A DNA stretch of 64,000 nt from Coriolopsis trogii (taxonomy: Eukaryota > Basidiomycota > Agaricomycetes > Polyporales > Polyporaceae): NCBI GenBank assembly GCA_020543525.1, contig JAHYIO010000004.1, forward strand, positions 868,001 through 932,000, read 5' to 3'. Shown piece after piece: positions 12,018-23,410 of the stretch (within the stretch, counting starts at the first letter, position 1; every line of letters starts with the position of its first letter). Under the pieces are notes generated by a model. That model did not search any database, was not told the DNA's origin, and saw nothing but the letters and a program-made list of their open reading frames with translations. Made by a program: the position numbers and the translations under genes.

Positions 12018-13471
12018 CTGTGAGTTCTCGAAACTTAGAGTTTGCAATCATCGGCGACTTACTTCGACCCTTGGACTCCCTTTACAGACCAAGACAGGGG
12101 TTACTCAAGTTGCTGCTCCTACTGGCCTTCCTCGCTTCCTCTACCAGGGAGCTTTCGCAATCGAATCCACACTCCTTCACTATTTATTACGTCAGATGGC
12201 CTCGACGTCTTGACGAACCTCCTCACCTCCAACCCCCAACCACATGGTCTTCTGCTCGTAGAATAGTATTTATATTTAATCTTATGCTTCGGGATGATCT
12301 GCGTTGGGACGGCTGCGGTGTATAGAATGTATGTAGCAAGACTGTTGTATCAAGTGTACCTTTCCGTTTCTCTATCCGACGAGACTCGCCTCCACTGAAG
12401 AGTACTTAGTCTTTTGAATTACCCCTAGCCCGCGACGAGAAATCTGTCAAGGAGTCACATTTGTCTCGAGACGCGATAGCCTGGTCAACGTTCTCGAGCT
12501 CGTCGATGTCCGAACAGTGCTGTTAGATGGTAACACCGTCATTCTGGCATACACAGATCAGCAGAGATCGACTGCCTCTCCCGCCGGACTCGCAAAATTC
12601 GCACCACCGATGAGCTTGGGCACTACCGCTGCAGGCGGCGACAGAAATGCGAGGAGGTCTGCCAGTGGTCGCTTCCATGATGTGTACAGTCGTACGACAT
12701 GCCAGTAAGCGTCGGCGATGATGTACAGTCTACGACATAATAAATTCTTCCTTCGTCTGCCCAAGGGAGACAATTCTGTTGGCGTCAGGAACGAAGGCAT
12801 TCACGCGGGTACATTCGGTGGACCAAGCCTCTCCCAGCTAGCTGAGTTGGCAGGTATGTGCTTCCCTGCATATGTTCGTCGTTCGTGCCTTGCAGGAGGA
12901 CAATTGGATCACGAAACATGCTGAGAAAGTCACGCTGGCACGCGGGTCACTGTACTTATCCTGGCTCACATTGACGGCATGTTGTGAATAATTGCGATTA
13001 GATAGCCCCCGATCCCGAGGCCGACACTCAAGATGTTTGAATTCGAGCTCGGAGCGGAGGACTCGTACTACGTAGAGTCGTAGCGGAAGTCACGTGATTC
13101 AAACCAACTTCCGTTCTTCATCACCAGATTACTAGATTAGAGAAGCCATTTCATTTGAAGTCCGAGAGGTAATAACCGGGGACTCCGATATAACGTGTGG
13201 AACTTGTACAATGGGAGTGCAAGAGCGGAGCCCTGTCACAGTCCGGGTCATCATGAACGCCAAGGAGGAGGAAGATGGTGTTTGGTGTTATTTGCAGGTC
13301 GCTAACGCTCAAAAATACAATGGGCGTCTAAGAAGAACTCATCAGCGTTGATCATTTCCGGCTCCCATTGTCCTCCAAAGACGATTGTCCGTTAGCAATA
13401 GAGACGTTATAAGTTTTCAACATGCTCGATGCTCCCCGTACACGCTCTCCAGCTGGATCCCTGTGTTCACG
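12018..13471. other. Intergenic region upstream of receptor 3
   Basis: Contains the 3' UTR of precursor 4 and the promoter of receptor 3. A short imperfect direct repeat (ATGTGTACAGTCGTACGACA around 12679, and ATGATGTACAGTCTACGACA around 12718) is seen. No gene is supported. Confidence 0.4.
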
Positions 13472-15274
13472 ATGCAGTCCATGGACACAACTTATCCCCT
13501 CTTTCCCCTAGTCGCCTTCCTCGGCTTTGTTCTTGCGCTTGTCCCTTTGCCATGGCACTTCCAAGCCTGGAACGCCGGAACGTGCATATATATGATCTGG
13601 GCCTCTCTTGCAAGTCTTGTGCAGTTCGTTGACTCGATCATTTGGCACGGTAACGTCATCAACAGCGCACCCGTTTGGTGCGATATCTGTGAGTACCGGA
13701 ATACTCAGATGCTCCCTATTGCTAAAGTCAATCCCTCTCTAGCGACGAAAATCCTCATTGGTGCGGGTGTTGGCATACCTGCTGCGTCTGCATGTATAAG
13801 TAGGCGATTGTACAAGATTGCTTCTACGAGTTATGTGACGGTGTCCGTTCGTGAGGTCAGTACGAGCATCCGCGCATACATAGCGTCCTCCCGACTGACG
13901 GTGACGTAGCGGCGCAAAGCAATTTGGATTGATATTGCGATTGGTGTCGGTATTCCAGTGATCGTCATGGCATTGCGTACGTCCGTCTTGTCTATCTAAC
14001 ACCGTCCAACTCTCATCTTTCGTGCCGTATAGATTACATAGTACAAGGTATTTTTCTACGCTGTCCCAGGTTGTTGGGCTATCTAAGCCCGAAGTCGTAG
14101 GTCATCGCTTCAACATCCTCGAGGACATCGGCTGCGTACCAACGATCTACAATACCCCTCCTGCCTATCCCCTTGTCTACATATGGCCGGCCGTGCTTGC
14201 GCTCGTTTCATTTGTTTTCTCAGGTAAATGAGCTCCCGAAAACTGAACCTCACATCGTCTCACCAATTTAAATAGGCCTCACCTTACGAGCTTTCTGGGT
14301 CCGGCGTATGCAGTTCCGAGACATCATATCCACATCGAAGTCCATGACGCTCAGCCGCTACTTCCGCCTCCTCCTCCTGGCTTGCATTGATATGGCTTGC
14401 AACGTTCCCCTCACGGTGTTGAATATGTGGATAAACAACGATGGCGTCAGCATGAGCCCGTGGGTTTCATGGGCTGACACTCACTACAACTTCTCGCACG
14501 TCGAGCAAATTCCCGCTTTCATCTGGCGTTCGAACCTTCCGTTTACCGTCTCGGCCGAACTTGGCCGCTGGATCTTTCCCTGCTGCGCTCTCATTTTCTT
14601 CGCTCTCTTCGGCTTTGCGGAGGAGGCCCGTAAGCACTACAGCGCGCTGTTTTGGGCTATTGCGGGGCGATTTGGCTACTCCAAGCCAGATCCTCACTCT
14701 GTCAAGCAGAGTATTCCTAGGTATGTGCCATGAATTCACAAGTCAGTTATACCCTCCTGAGCGTTTGTGTAGCTTTGTTCAATCTCATACCACGAAGTTC
14801 GTGGAACAAGAGCCGCTCCCACCTTACACGCTTCCCGTTTACTTCAACAGGCCGCGCTCCAAGACGTCCTCTATGCTCCAGGATGTTCTTGACATAAATC
14901 TCGACAAGGTTGCTATGTCGCCGACGACAACAAACACGACGCTGAGCTACTACAATGCGGACCCAACGCCTGTAGAGCATGCGTTCTCCTTTGACCCAGA
15001 AAGGGGAATGAAGTTGCCGTCAGTCCCTGCCACTCCATCGACACCATCGTCTTCGTTTTCGGCCACTTCCGACGACGACGCAGCGCGCATCGTCATTTCC
15101 GATGAGCATCCGGCAAGCCGGCCCCCAACGCCGTCCCCAGCGGGCGACAACGTCCCTCGCCCAGTACCCGCATATCACCGCCCATTCTCTCCACCAACAA
15201 TCCTTCCAGTGTCCGCGACACCTCAGGACAGTCGTCTGCAGGGCTCGATCACCGTCACGGTCCGCACCGAGTGA
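13472..15274 (+). CDS. STE3: STE3-type pheromone receptor 3
   Basis: Exons 13472-13688, 13743-13855, 13910-13976, 14033-14047, 14101-14223, 14276-14720 and 14773-15274 give 493 residues with no stop. The second in-frame Met (13481, MDTTYPLFP) aligns better with the other receptors. STE3 landmarks: PLPWHFQAWNAGTC, APVWCDI, YIVQGHRFNILEDIGC, FGFAEEARKHY. The tail is long, Pro/Ser/Thr-rich (about 200 residues) and different from that of receptors 2 and 4. The exon-3 segment RRKAIWIDIAIGVGIP matches RRRAVVVDFAIGLGIP of receptor 1, and both have a 15-nt micro-exon, so 1 and 3 appear paralogous. It is convergent with receptor 4, with precursor 5 between them. Confidence 0.93.
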
Positions 15275-17479
15275 CTCCGCTCTTATACGCCGCCCTAGAC
15301 TACACATCTTCAGGTTACGTTTCCCACGCATCATCGACGTCTCCGTTCCTCCTTCTCTTTCTGCCTGTGATCCGGTTCCATTCTCTCCTCATTCTCTCCT
15401 CATGCTGCACTTTGTATCCCTAAACCCCACGCTTACGACAAGTCTCTCTATCTGCCCGGCTCGCTGAGGTGGCGCCCGATACCGGCATATGTATCCTTAT
15501 ATCTTTGACCTGCGGTGCTCATCATAGTAGCCTCCCGTTTGCGATCTCGATTCTGTTCAATGTACCTAATCCGCCCAATGGGCGTAGTCAATCATATTGT
15601 CGCTCTCTCTACGCTGTACTGTCTGTGTCGCTGTTGGCGGAAACATCAGAGGCCGCCATGGGCAGCTCGTCGATGGGTATATGCGCTTCCAAATGTAGAA
15701 ACGACGAATGCAAAGGCGGGAATGAACGTGTAATTAAGTTGTTTTACAAGGCAACCACGCCCAACTAGTCTACATGGCGAGCAGGGTGAGCGAACTTGAC
15801 CATATGACCCACCTTTCGCAGCAAGCTCGTTTTCCTCCCAAGCCCACCTCGGATCGCACCATACCATGCGCCGTTGAAGTAGCCGTCCTTTCGCCCAGAG
15901 GGGTGCCGTCCTAAGGTAGGGTCAGAAGGGACATGATCGGCATACTGTCCATGCGAATGAAGTCATCTGAGGGCACGCTCGCTGCGTTGTGGTAGCACCC
16001 TCGTATCTTCTGATGTCTGGTCCCACTGAAGACAGGCATTGTGAATCCTGAGGTCGGTCGGCCAGCCAGCCAACGACATATCGACCATGGCCTGTTTTCA
16101 TTTTTGATTTCGACGGCCTGGACCTTCGCCGGATAGCGACCATCATCGCCGACCAGTGGCAGGGGAAGTGAATTTGTCCATCCGAATCGGATTAGAGGCC
16201 TATAACTGACATTCGCGACCGATCACTCTTGACCTCCACCTCCGTCTAGCACGCCTTCAACGCCTTCCGGTCGGTTTCCAGCGCGACCACGAAATAATCG
16301 GTGCAGATGACAATGGTGCGGTTCACGCCAGCCTCAGCCGCCTTCTTGCAAAGCTCCATCTCGCGCGCAGAGCCCTCTCCGCATAGTTCAACTGCTTGTA
16401 TAAAAGCGACGCGTCATGGGACGCAATCCGGCCACCTCAAGAACAACCCTGGAGTTGCGAGATCGATGGCCTTCTCCCAGGAAATCCGACATCTGTGCTT
16501 GCTGACGACGATCACAACCGCCGCTGGTACCGATAGCGCCGAGAATCCAGTAACGACGAGGAAAACCATGTGCTGATATCGTAGTAGTTTGCTTGTTACC
16601 CGTAACATGAGGATGAGAGGCGAATGGTAAAATTTTGAAACTTGGACACCCGAGTGCGGAGCGCCCTGGTTTCGGACGGCCAGCGATCCCCGCAGCGGCG
16701 TTGCGGACATCGTGTTTGAGGATGAAAGCATCGGAGTCGTAATTTGTAACGTTCGGGTCCCCCAAAGGTCCGGAGGATGTGGGGGGTCTTGCTGGAAAGG
16801 GAGGGTCGCCTGGGTCGCACCGCTGTGGCCTTGGCGCGCAAATTTAGCCTTATTAGGTCAATCAGTCGCCGCGGTCCGAGAGACGCACGTGAAGACGGCT
16901 ACATAAACTTCATAAAGATCATACAGAGAACGATTGCAAGCAATGAACCCACCTCCCTAATCGTTTTGAGCAGTCTGTGAGTAATATCTTCTTGATCAAA
17001 AGTCCAAGCTTGGAGTGATTGGTAGCTTCATGATGTTGGGCGCTAGATGCAAATTGCCATATATGGAAACAATTAGTTTCACAACGGTGTCGAGCACACA
17101 ATGGCTTCCTATTTCCTAATGGTTCTCGCCGGATTTCCTATTGACGGCCTCTTTAGTACACTTTCGTGTACAAGCCTATGTCCAAGGGTTATGCTCGGGC
17201 TGGTGTTTGGTAAACACAGGACGCTGTAGGGAATGCCGGTCATTTTGCCTGACAGTCGTGCGGCCGACGAGCTGGACAATAATGCTACTCACCGAGCTAA
17301 ATGGCACTCGTATGGATGGCGAGTGGTGTCTCATAGTCACTTCCCAATCCTTGAGATTCTTCGTGGATAAGCCATCGCGCTATCTCGCTTCCGCCCCGAT
17401 TTTGCGTGCAGACACAACCGTTTGCTCACCACCCTGCACCAGTCCACACGCACCTACGCGAACCACATCGCGGCCAGCA
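15275..17479. other. Intergenic region with possible gene relic
   Basis: Holds the receptor 3 3' UTR and 2 kb without a clear gene. On the minus strand, 16246-16359 reads as a protein-like stretch (MELCKKAAEAGVNRTIV..., ending KALKAC), and 16388-16770 has open frames with a hydrophobic stretch (HMVFLVVTGFSALSVPAAVV). They do not join into one frame and I recognise no family; this may be a decayed gene. Confidence 0.3.
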
Positions 17480-17620
17480 ATGGACGATTTTGATGACCTC
17501 TTCGCTTCACTCGACGATGTCGAAGTCGCCGACACTGCGCCGGACGAGTCCCTACCGGGAGGGATCCCGGTAGACGAGGACTCACGATCCAGAGCGGGTA
17601 TATACTGTGTGATTGCATGA
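17480..17620 (+). CDS. Mating pheromone precursor 5 (CaaX = CVIA)
   Basis: A 46-residue precursor starting MDDFDDLFASLDDVEVAD and ending SRSRAGIYCVIA, then TGA. A longer in-frame ORF extends upstream to 17141, but MDDF is taken as the start because all precursors here begin MD-x-F or MD-x-x-F. The pro-region is strongly acidic and the probable processing area is the VDEDSRS stretch before GIYCVIA. It lies between receptors 3 and 4 and is assigned to the receptor-core group by the Tyr before the Cys. A splice-donor-like TTAGTGAGTCCC lies just after the stop, with CTGTAG downstream, suggesting a 3' UTR intron. Confidence 0.87.
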   Translation: MDDFDDLFASLDDVEVADTAPDESLPGGIPVDEDSRSRAGIYCVIA

Positions 17621-18916
17621 TAACTTAGTGAGTCCCCCTTGCAGTTCAGTCGCGCGGAGAAGTACTCACCTTATCTGTAGAGTCCCTGCCTTAACTTATT
17701 GTCGATATCTATTCGCCAATGGACTCTGGGACAACGAACCTTGAGAGAATGTTAGAAGTAGGGTCCTCTCCGCATACCGTATGCGCTCTATTCGCTAACA
17801 TACCTTCCGTTTTCATAGATGTAGCTTCCTCGACCTGTACCTGCGCTTCGCCTTCCCTTGTATATAGTGAGCCCCTGGGGACAACCGTGGACTTGTAGTG
17901 AGTCTGCCCGTTTGTTAGCGTATCGTGAGGAGTATTGAACACCAGAGCCCAGACTTTACCTGTAACACTATCAGACCAAGACGTACCGTCAACACACACC
18001 TCAGATCCCTGACTCACCTTCTCCTGCTTCTGTCCTGTACAACCTTCCACCCTTCGCCTTGATGGCGAATCTCACGCGAGCACACGCTCCTTCCATCCTT
18101 ACCTCGCGTCTTTCTTGCTACGTACCTTGACTATCTCCAAAAGACTCTCTTTCCCAACGCGTCCTTACCTTGTGCTGAGCAAAGGGTAGTAGATTGTACG
18201 TCGTGGCCATCCAATGCATCCCAATATTTATCATACCTGGTTAGCGCGGCGGCCCGGGGACGATGTCTAGAACCGAGTGTTCACGTGAAAAGGTCATGGT
18301 TTCAGGTTTCGAGCGACTCACCTGAGGCCAAAAGTCGCGAAAAGCGTACGCCAAACGCACAGACGGCAAGCGATGGGTCTCCGTAGACTTGTTTATAGTC
18401 GCGAAGTCGAAGTCCATATCAATGATGAAGGCGGCGCCGGCGGTCTAACCAGCCGCCCTGGAACAAGTTCTGACTTGCACTTCAAGGTCATGTCCGAACA
18501 TTTCCCAAGTCTTTGAGGAGAGAGCAGTACTTGCCTGGCTTCAGGAGACCCGAACAGTTGAGGAGGAGAAGGTGGTCTCGATACAAGCAGTGAACTGGTG
18601 ATGGAACGGAATACGTACGCGAAACTAGCGCCATGTCACAATCCAGGGGTGACAAAGGGCAGGTCACCTTATGACGTCACGCGTCAGCTATATGCGCGCC
18701 AATCGGGGAACAGCTCTTTGTCTGCAAACATTGCAACTTGGTTTCATTACAAGTACATAGTCTAGATTACAGCTTTAGTGCGCGGGCACTTGGAGCATAC
18801 GGAGGTACACTAAGCCAAGGCTAACGATACATTGAGGACGGACGCGCGGCGTACCATCGGAGTCCGCAAATCAAACGCACGTACTCTGAACAACAATTCA
18901 AACATTGCTTCCATCC
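17621..18916 (-). other. Possible unrecognised multi-exon gene or relic
   Basis: Several minus-strand segments look coding. About 18448-18327 reads FIIDMDFDFATINKSTE... and ends FRDFWPQ at a GTGAGT donor. About 18229-18164 reads YDKYWDALDGHDV and ends at a GTAAGG donor. About 18028-17709 is open (SDSVTGKVWALVFNTP...). I could not connect them in one phase. The FIIDMDFDFA piece recalls the Asp-containing loop of kinase-like proteins, but that is weak. It lies downstream of receptor 4 on the same strand. Confidence 0.22.
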
Positions 18917-20754
18917 TTAGGACGCAACATGATGCTCGTTGAGCGGCGTAGGCGGTTCAGAAGACCGCTCCACCTCGACCTCGAGCGAGACAAAAGACGG
19001 CATGCGCGAGCCGTACGTGGCCTCGATGTCCGTATACGAGAGCGACACCGCGGACTGGGCCGATTCGCGGCTGAACATCGAGTCCGTCGGCGACGTAGAC
19101 CCGATGAGCGAGACGGGTGAGACGGGAATCGTGAAGGACGTGGGTGACGTGGGCGTTCGAAGCGAAGGGAGATGAGAGAGCGGGGAGAGCGGTGGGAGTA
19201 GAGGGAGTGGGGGCATAGGTGCGGCGTATTGATGGTGGGCAGGAGGGCTGCGCGCGAAGCGGTCGTAGATGGGCGTCGGATGCGTGAATGTCGAGGACAC
19301 GGCGGGTAGGGAGTACGCACGTGCATGATGCGTCGGATACGGGATGGGAGAGGGGAGTTTGTTAGGGCCAGATGTGGAACTTGTGGACGAGGCAGATGTG
19401 TGCTCGGGAGGATTCAAGCGCAGAGGTCTGGGATAGTCGTATGGAGGGAGAGGCTCAGGGTGGCATGCGATCTTGAATTGCGAAGGGGTACCGGTGAGAT
19501 CGCATACAAACACAGGAAGGACTCTGTACCAGGTAGCACGTTAATACATGCAAAGCAGAACGAACTACGATGATGACGTACCCGAACGGCTGTAGGCCCC
19601 CTTTCGCGACCTTGGGCTTCGGCCTAAGACCGAACTTGCCAAGAACGAACCAGGCGGCCGAAAAATAGTTCTGACGTGCCTCACGGGCAAGGCCGCAGAA
19701 GAGGAACAGCAGTATCGCAGAGGCGGGGGATTGCCACCGGTTCAGTTCGTTTACAGCGACGAAGAGCGAGTCGGAACGCCAGGCAGCAGCAGAGCTCTGC
19801 TCTGCCGAACTGCGAAGGGTTTCATTCGTCGCATTCAGATAGCTATTGTAGCTCGCAACAACGACCAGAAGGGAGGTGGTTGTGATCGAGAGAGCCATGA
19901 GCCGGAGATACCGGCTAAAAGAGATATCCGAGGCTCTGAGTGAGAAGAATTCGGTGATTTGTGCTCTCTGTTTATGACAGGTGACGATGATGAGCGCTGT
20001 AAGGAGGAAATCAGAGACTGGAATGGCAGTAGAGCTGTTGGAACGACGACATACCGCAGTACATGAACGCTAGGGACCCGAAGACAAATGTCCACGAATT
20101 GATGAGGAAGGAGGTCAAGGGCGTGCGACGTAGAGCGGGAACACATCCGAGCCCTTCGAGTATATCATAGCGATGCTCCTGTACCGCGTACGCTATGATG
20201 ACATGTCAGTTCGAGGTCGGTACGATCAGAGGCGCACACTCACATAAAGCAACAACGGCGATGGGAACACAGATACATATGAGGGTGTCAATCAATAGCG
20301 CGGCGCGTTTCTGCCAGTGGGGAGAACTCTTTGAGTTCTCGGGTTCTCGAGTAAAGCGAACATTTGCTGACCTCTGATTTCGCACAGATGACTGTCTGCG
20401 TGCGTGCAATGTTATACAATCGTCGGGTGACGCACATGGATGCCGCAGGCAGTCCAATAGACGCAGCAATGGCCACACGGGTAGCTTGGCGCAAATGATG
20501 TCGGTAAGGGAGGTTTTGGACGATATTGGGAGGGAAGACTCACATATGTCGCACCAAATAGGTGCACGGTCGATGCTATCGCTAGCCCACACCACGGCGT
20601 TGATAAATCCATTCAAGGACGACGAAGCTGCCCATAGTATGTAAAGGCAAACTGCAGAAGACCAGGCCTCCAAATGCCAGGGAAGCGGAATGAGAACCAG
20701 AAGAAAGCCTAGGAAGGCGAAGACCGGGAATAGCGGGTATGTAGGATCGACCAT
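18917..20754 (-). CDS. STE3: STE3-type pheromone receptor 4
   Basis: Minus-strand exons 20754-20544, 20484-20372, 20310-20244, 20192-20055, 19996-19582 and 19523-18917 give 516 residues with no stop. Start MVDPTYPLFPVFAF as in receptor 2. STE3 landmarks: PLPWHLEAW, APIWCDIC, EHRYDILEGLGC, CGLAREARQNYFSAAWF. Exon sizes of the membrane part (211, 113, 67, 138) are identical to receptor 2. The exon-3 segment KRAALLIDTLICICVP parallels KRRAVLIDTLICVLIP of receptor 2, and the tail carries DIEATYGSRMPSFVSLEVE and PPTP near the end, again like receptor 2. It differs from receptor 2 in the TM6 region and middle tail. Intact and apparently functional. Confidence 0.93.
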
Positions 20755-21505
20755 AGCGTCCTAGTCGGGAATACTGGAAGACAGAAGAAGGGAACAGAGG
20801 GTATCTTGCAAGCAGCATTGTAGCGCCATGTCGCTATATGTCGTAACCGGAGTATTTGTTCGTAGACAGCGGCGGTCGCAGGGTCAGGAGAACAACAGCA
20901 CGTCGGTGAACAAAAGACAACTAGCGCCCAACAGCCGGCAGATGGAGCTCGGACGCCCATGAAGACGTGTTTTGCCTTGTTTGTCTACCACCACATCCCT
21001 CGGCTAGATCTTTGGTGTCACTGTCAGTAAGAGATTTGTGGACACCGACATCTCCTGAGTCTCATCTGCTGGTTCCCTGACAAGGATAAGACTCAGGAGA
21101 CTGTGCAACATCCGCAGCTCTCAATGTGATACGGCAACTGAATTACCTGTCTTCAAGTTCGCGAGGACATTGCTTATAGTTCTTCTTAGCATTCATTCAA
21201 ATGACCTTTCATTGACCAATTGCTGCTCTCTATGCAATTCACCGATGGGCCCCGCACCAGTGGACATAGTGTATGGTCTTTTCCTTCCTGATATCAAGCC
21301 TTTGCGTCAGTGCTTCCTTTGCACCTATCAGGGTGCGATCATTTTTAGGTACAGAAACTTCGATGAATATGAGCCTTCTCTCAATGAGTTGCCTCCTCCG
21401 TGGAGAACGGCCCAGACGAGACTGACGGTGAGTGCAGTACCATGGCTTCATGCGTTTCCCTCCTTGCTCACAGTAACGTGAAGGTGATAGCATCGTCGCA
21501 CCCCA
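20755..21505. other. Intergenic region, no gene seen
   Basis: Divergent promoters of receptor 4 and the following F-box-like gene. Only shadow frames are present. Confidence 0.4.
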
Positions 21506-22975
21506 GTGGCGATGGCGCAGACGAGCCCGATGAGCCTCATATACGATGTGCTTGTCGTCGTTATGGAACATCAAGCATGCGCCGGTAGCATGCGCGACCT
21601 CCGTACTCTCATGCAAACGTGCCGAATTCTCCGCCATGAGGGCGTGAAGCACCTCCTCCGTGGCAGTGTTGTCCTGCGGAACGACGAGAGCATCCGCTCT
21701 TTCGCTCGCTACGTGCTCTCCTACGATCATGCCGATTTTCGTTCGCTGAACCACCACCTGGTCCTCTGCACCGGTCCCATATTGGAACCGACCGCCCGAG
21801 TGCTCACCCATGTCGTTCGCAACATCACCCACTTGCGATCTCTGGAAATTCGGGATGCGGACATTGTCCTGGCCTCGGATGATCTTCTCTTCACAGCCCT
21901 GACCCACCTTACATGTCTCCGCCACCTCACACTCACCGCAACAAACGGCATCGACGCGTATCCGATTTGCGAAGAGTTTCTAACATGGCTGGATGCTCGG
22001 CTCCAAAGTGCAGCCATCCGTCTGCCAAGCGTCCGTCAGCTCGCAGGCGACCGTGAATATGGCTGCAGACCCATTCGCATCCTTGTGAACTCGTTGTCCA
22101 CGCTGCACGAGCTGGAGATCGCGAATCTGGACTGGCTCCTTTTCGACCGTCGCTTCTTCAACTCCTTTCCTGCGGTCCGTCGCCTGGTGCTGCATTGCGG
22201 GCGGTACCCTCCTGTCTCCGACTTCTCTGTCATTTTCCCCAACGTCGAATTCCTCACCTTGCGATGCACACCCCCAGTCGACTACATACGGCGTCTCCGA
22301 AACATCCCGCGGACGTGCGCTTCAGTCAAAGGCTGGCGAGCCTTGAAGACCTTGCAAGGCTCCGCGCGAGATCTCTGCTGGGCCCGGTTAGGCTTACAAA
22401 TACAGGCGTTGCATGTTACTAGCATCGACGACGGGGACGATATCGCGTACCTTGCTCACGTCCTCTCTTGGGCAATGCCATCCCACCTGGTCTTGGAAGC
22501 TGATGCACAGATCTTCGCGACAGACTTGCGTGTACAGTTCGTCGGGATGCTCAACCGCCTGGAGGCTGTTGACGCTGTCTCGCATTTGGAGCTCGTGGTT
22601 TTTGTCACGGACGAAGGGTTCAACAGCGACGTTGACTATTTCTTTGTGAGTGCTACCTAGTGCTACATCACGTCCTGACTTACGTCCTCCCAGATGCGTA
22701 TAGTGTGGACCTTCAAGCGAATGGCTCTCACATCCTTGGAGGTGAAGTTCGTCATGAGCTGTGCAGCATCTACATTCGATAATGCCCATCCGCGGGAAGG
22801 TGCAGCCGCAGCCGTCAAGCCCGGATTCCACCCCGTCATCGCCAAAGCGTTCGCCTCCTTCGCGCGCACTTGTGCTGGATACTTTCAGGACTACGTCAGG
22901 GGGTTGTTGCCGACCATCACTTTCATGCACGTCCAGAGCATACCTTGTGGTTGCCCAGTGGCCAAAGTGGCCTGA
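21506..22975 (+). CDS. F-box/LRR-like protein A
   Basis: Exons 21506-22645 and 22694-22975 give 473 residues. In-frame Met codons also lie at 21512 and 21530; MSLIYDVLVVVM at 21530 aligns with the starts of the paralogues at 24.3-25.6 and 45.2-46.7 kb, so the true start may be 21530. The N-terminal pattern (LI/LY-D-V-M ... LMQTCRILRHEGVKHLL) followed by Leu-rich repeats with no catalytic residues resembles the large basidiomycete F-box-like families, which probably act as substrate adaptors of SCF ubiquitin ligases. The intron position before the last exon is the same as in the 45.2-46.7 kb paralogue. No specific substrate can be given. It adjoins the receptor core. Confidence 0.7.
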
Positions 22976-23067
22976 AGATGTCAGAAGTCGGGCCGACCTG
23001 CAGCCGTGGGCGTTCACGATGGTGGTGGGCTCGAGCCTGGCTCGAGCTTTGGGCTAGTATAGCGAAC

Positions 23068-23238
23068 TTACGGTATCTACCTACAATTTTCACTACTGCA
23101 CACTTGCAACACACATACACTCTCGAGGAACTACTGCGATTGTTGACGGGTGATGGCGAGGTCATGGAGGCGTGTATCGAGAGCATGCGCGAGGCGTGTC
23201 CCGCCTTGAAGCAGCTGGATGTATATGCGCTCGTATAG
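23068..23238 (+). pseudogene. Possible C-terminal F-box-like fragment
   Basis: The frame reads ...TLEELLRLLTGDGEV and ends CPALKQLDVYALV, then TAG. This Leu-rich end with a CPALKQLDV motif resembles the C-terminus of fungal F-box/LRR proteins, but it has no start of its own and follows F-box protein A after a stop. It may be an alternative 3' exon of that gene or a leftover of another copy. Confidence 0.3.
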
Positions 23239-23410
23239 GGCGTTTGCTCTCCATCGAATGACAAGGAGGAAGAGCCGCATCGATCTTGTCCGTACGCTTC
23301 GACGGAGCCAACACATGCTAGTAACAACGCCAATGAAAGTAGTAGTGTGTTTGATTCGGGCTGCAAGACTGTGCGTGTATGTAACTACCAAGTTTGTCCC
23401 GATACCCATG

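Noticed and set aside
17719..17898. ORF beginning MDSGTTN on the plus strand, considered as a pheromone
   Set aside because: Ends TTVDL without a CaaX box.
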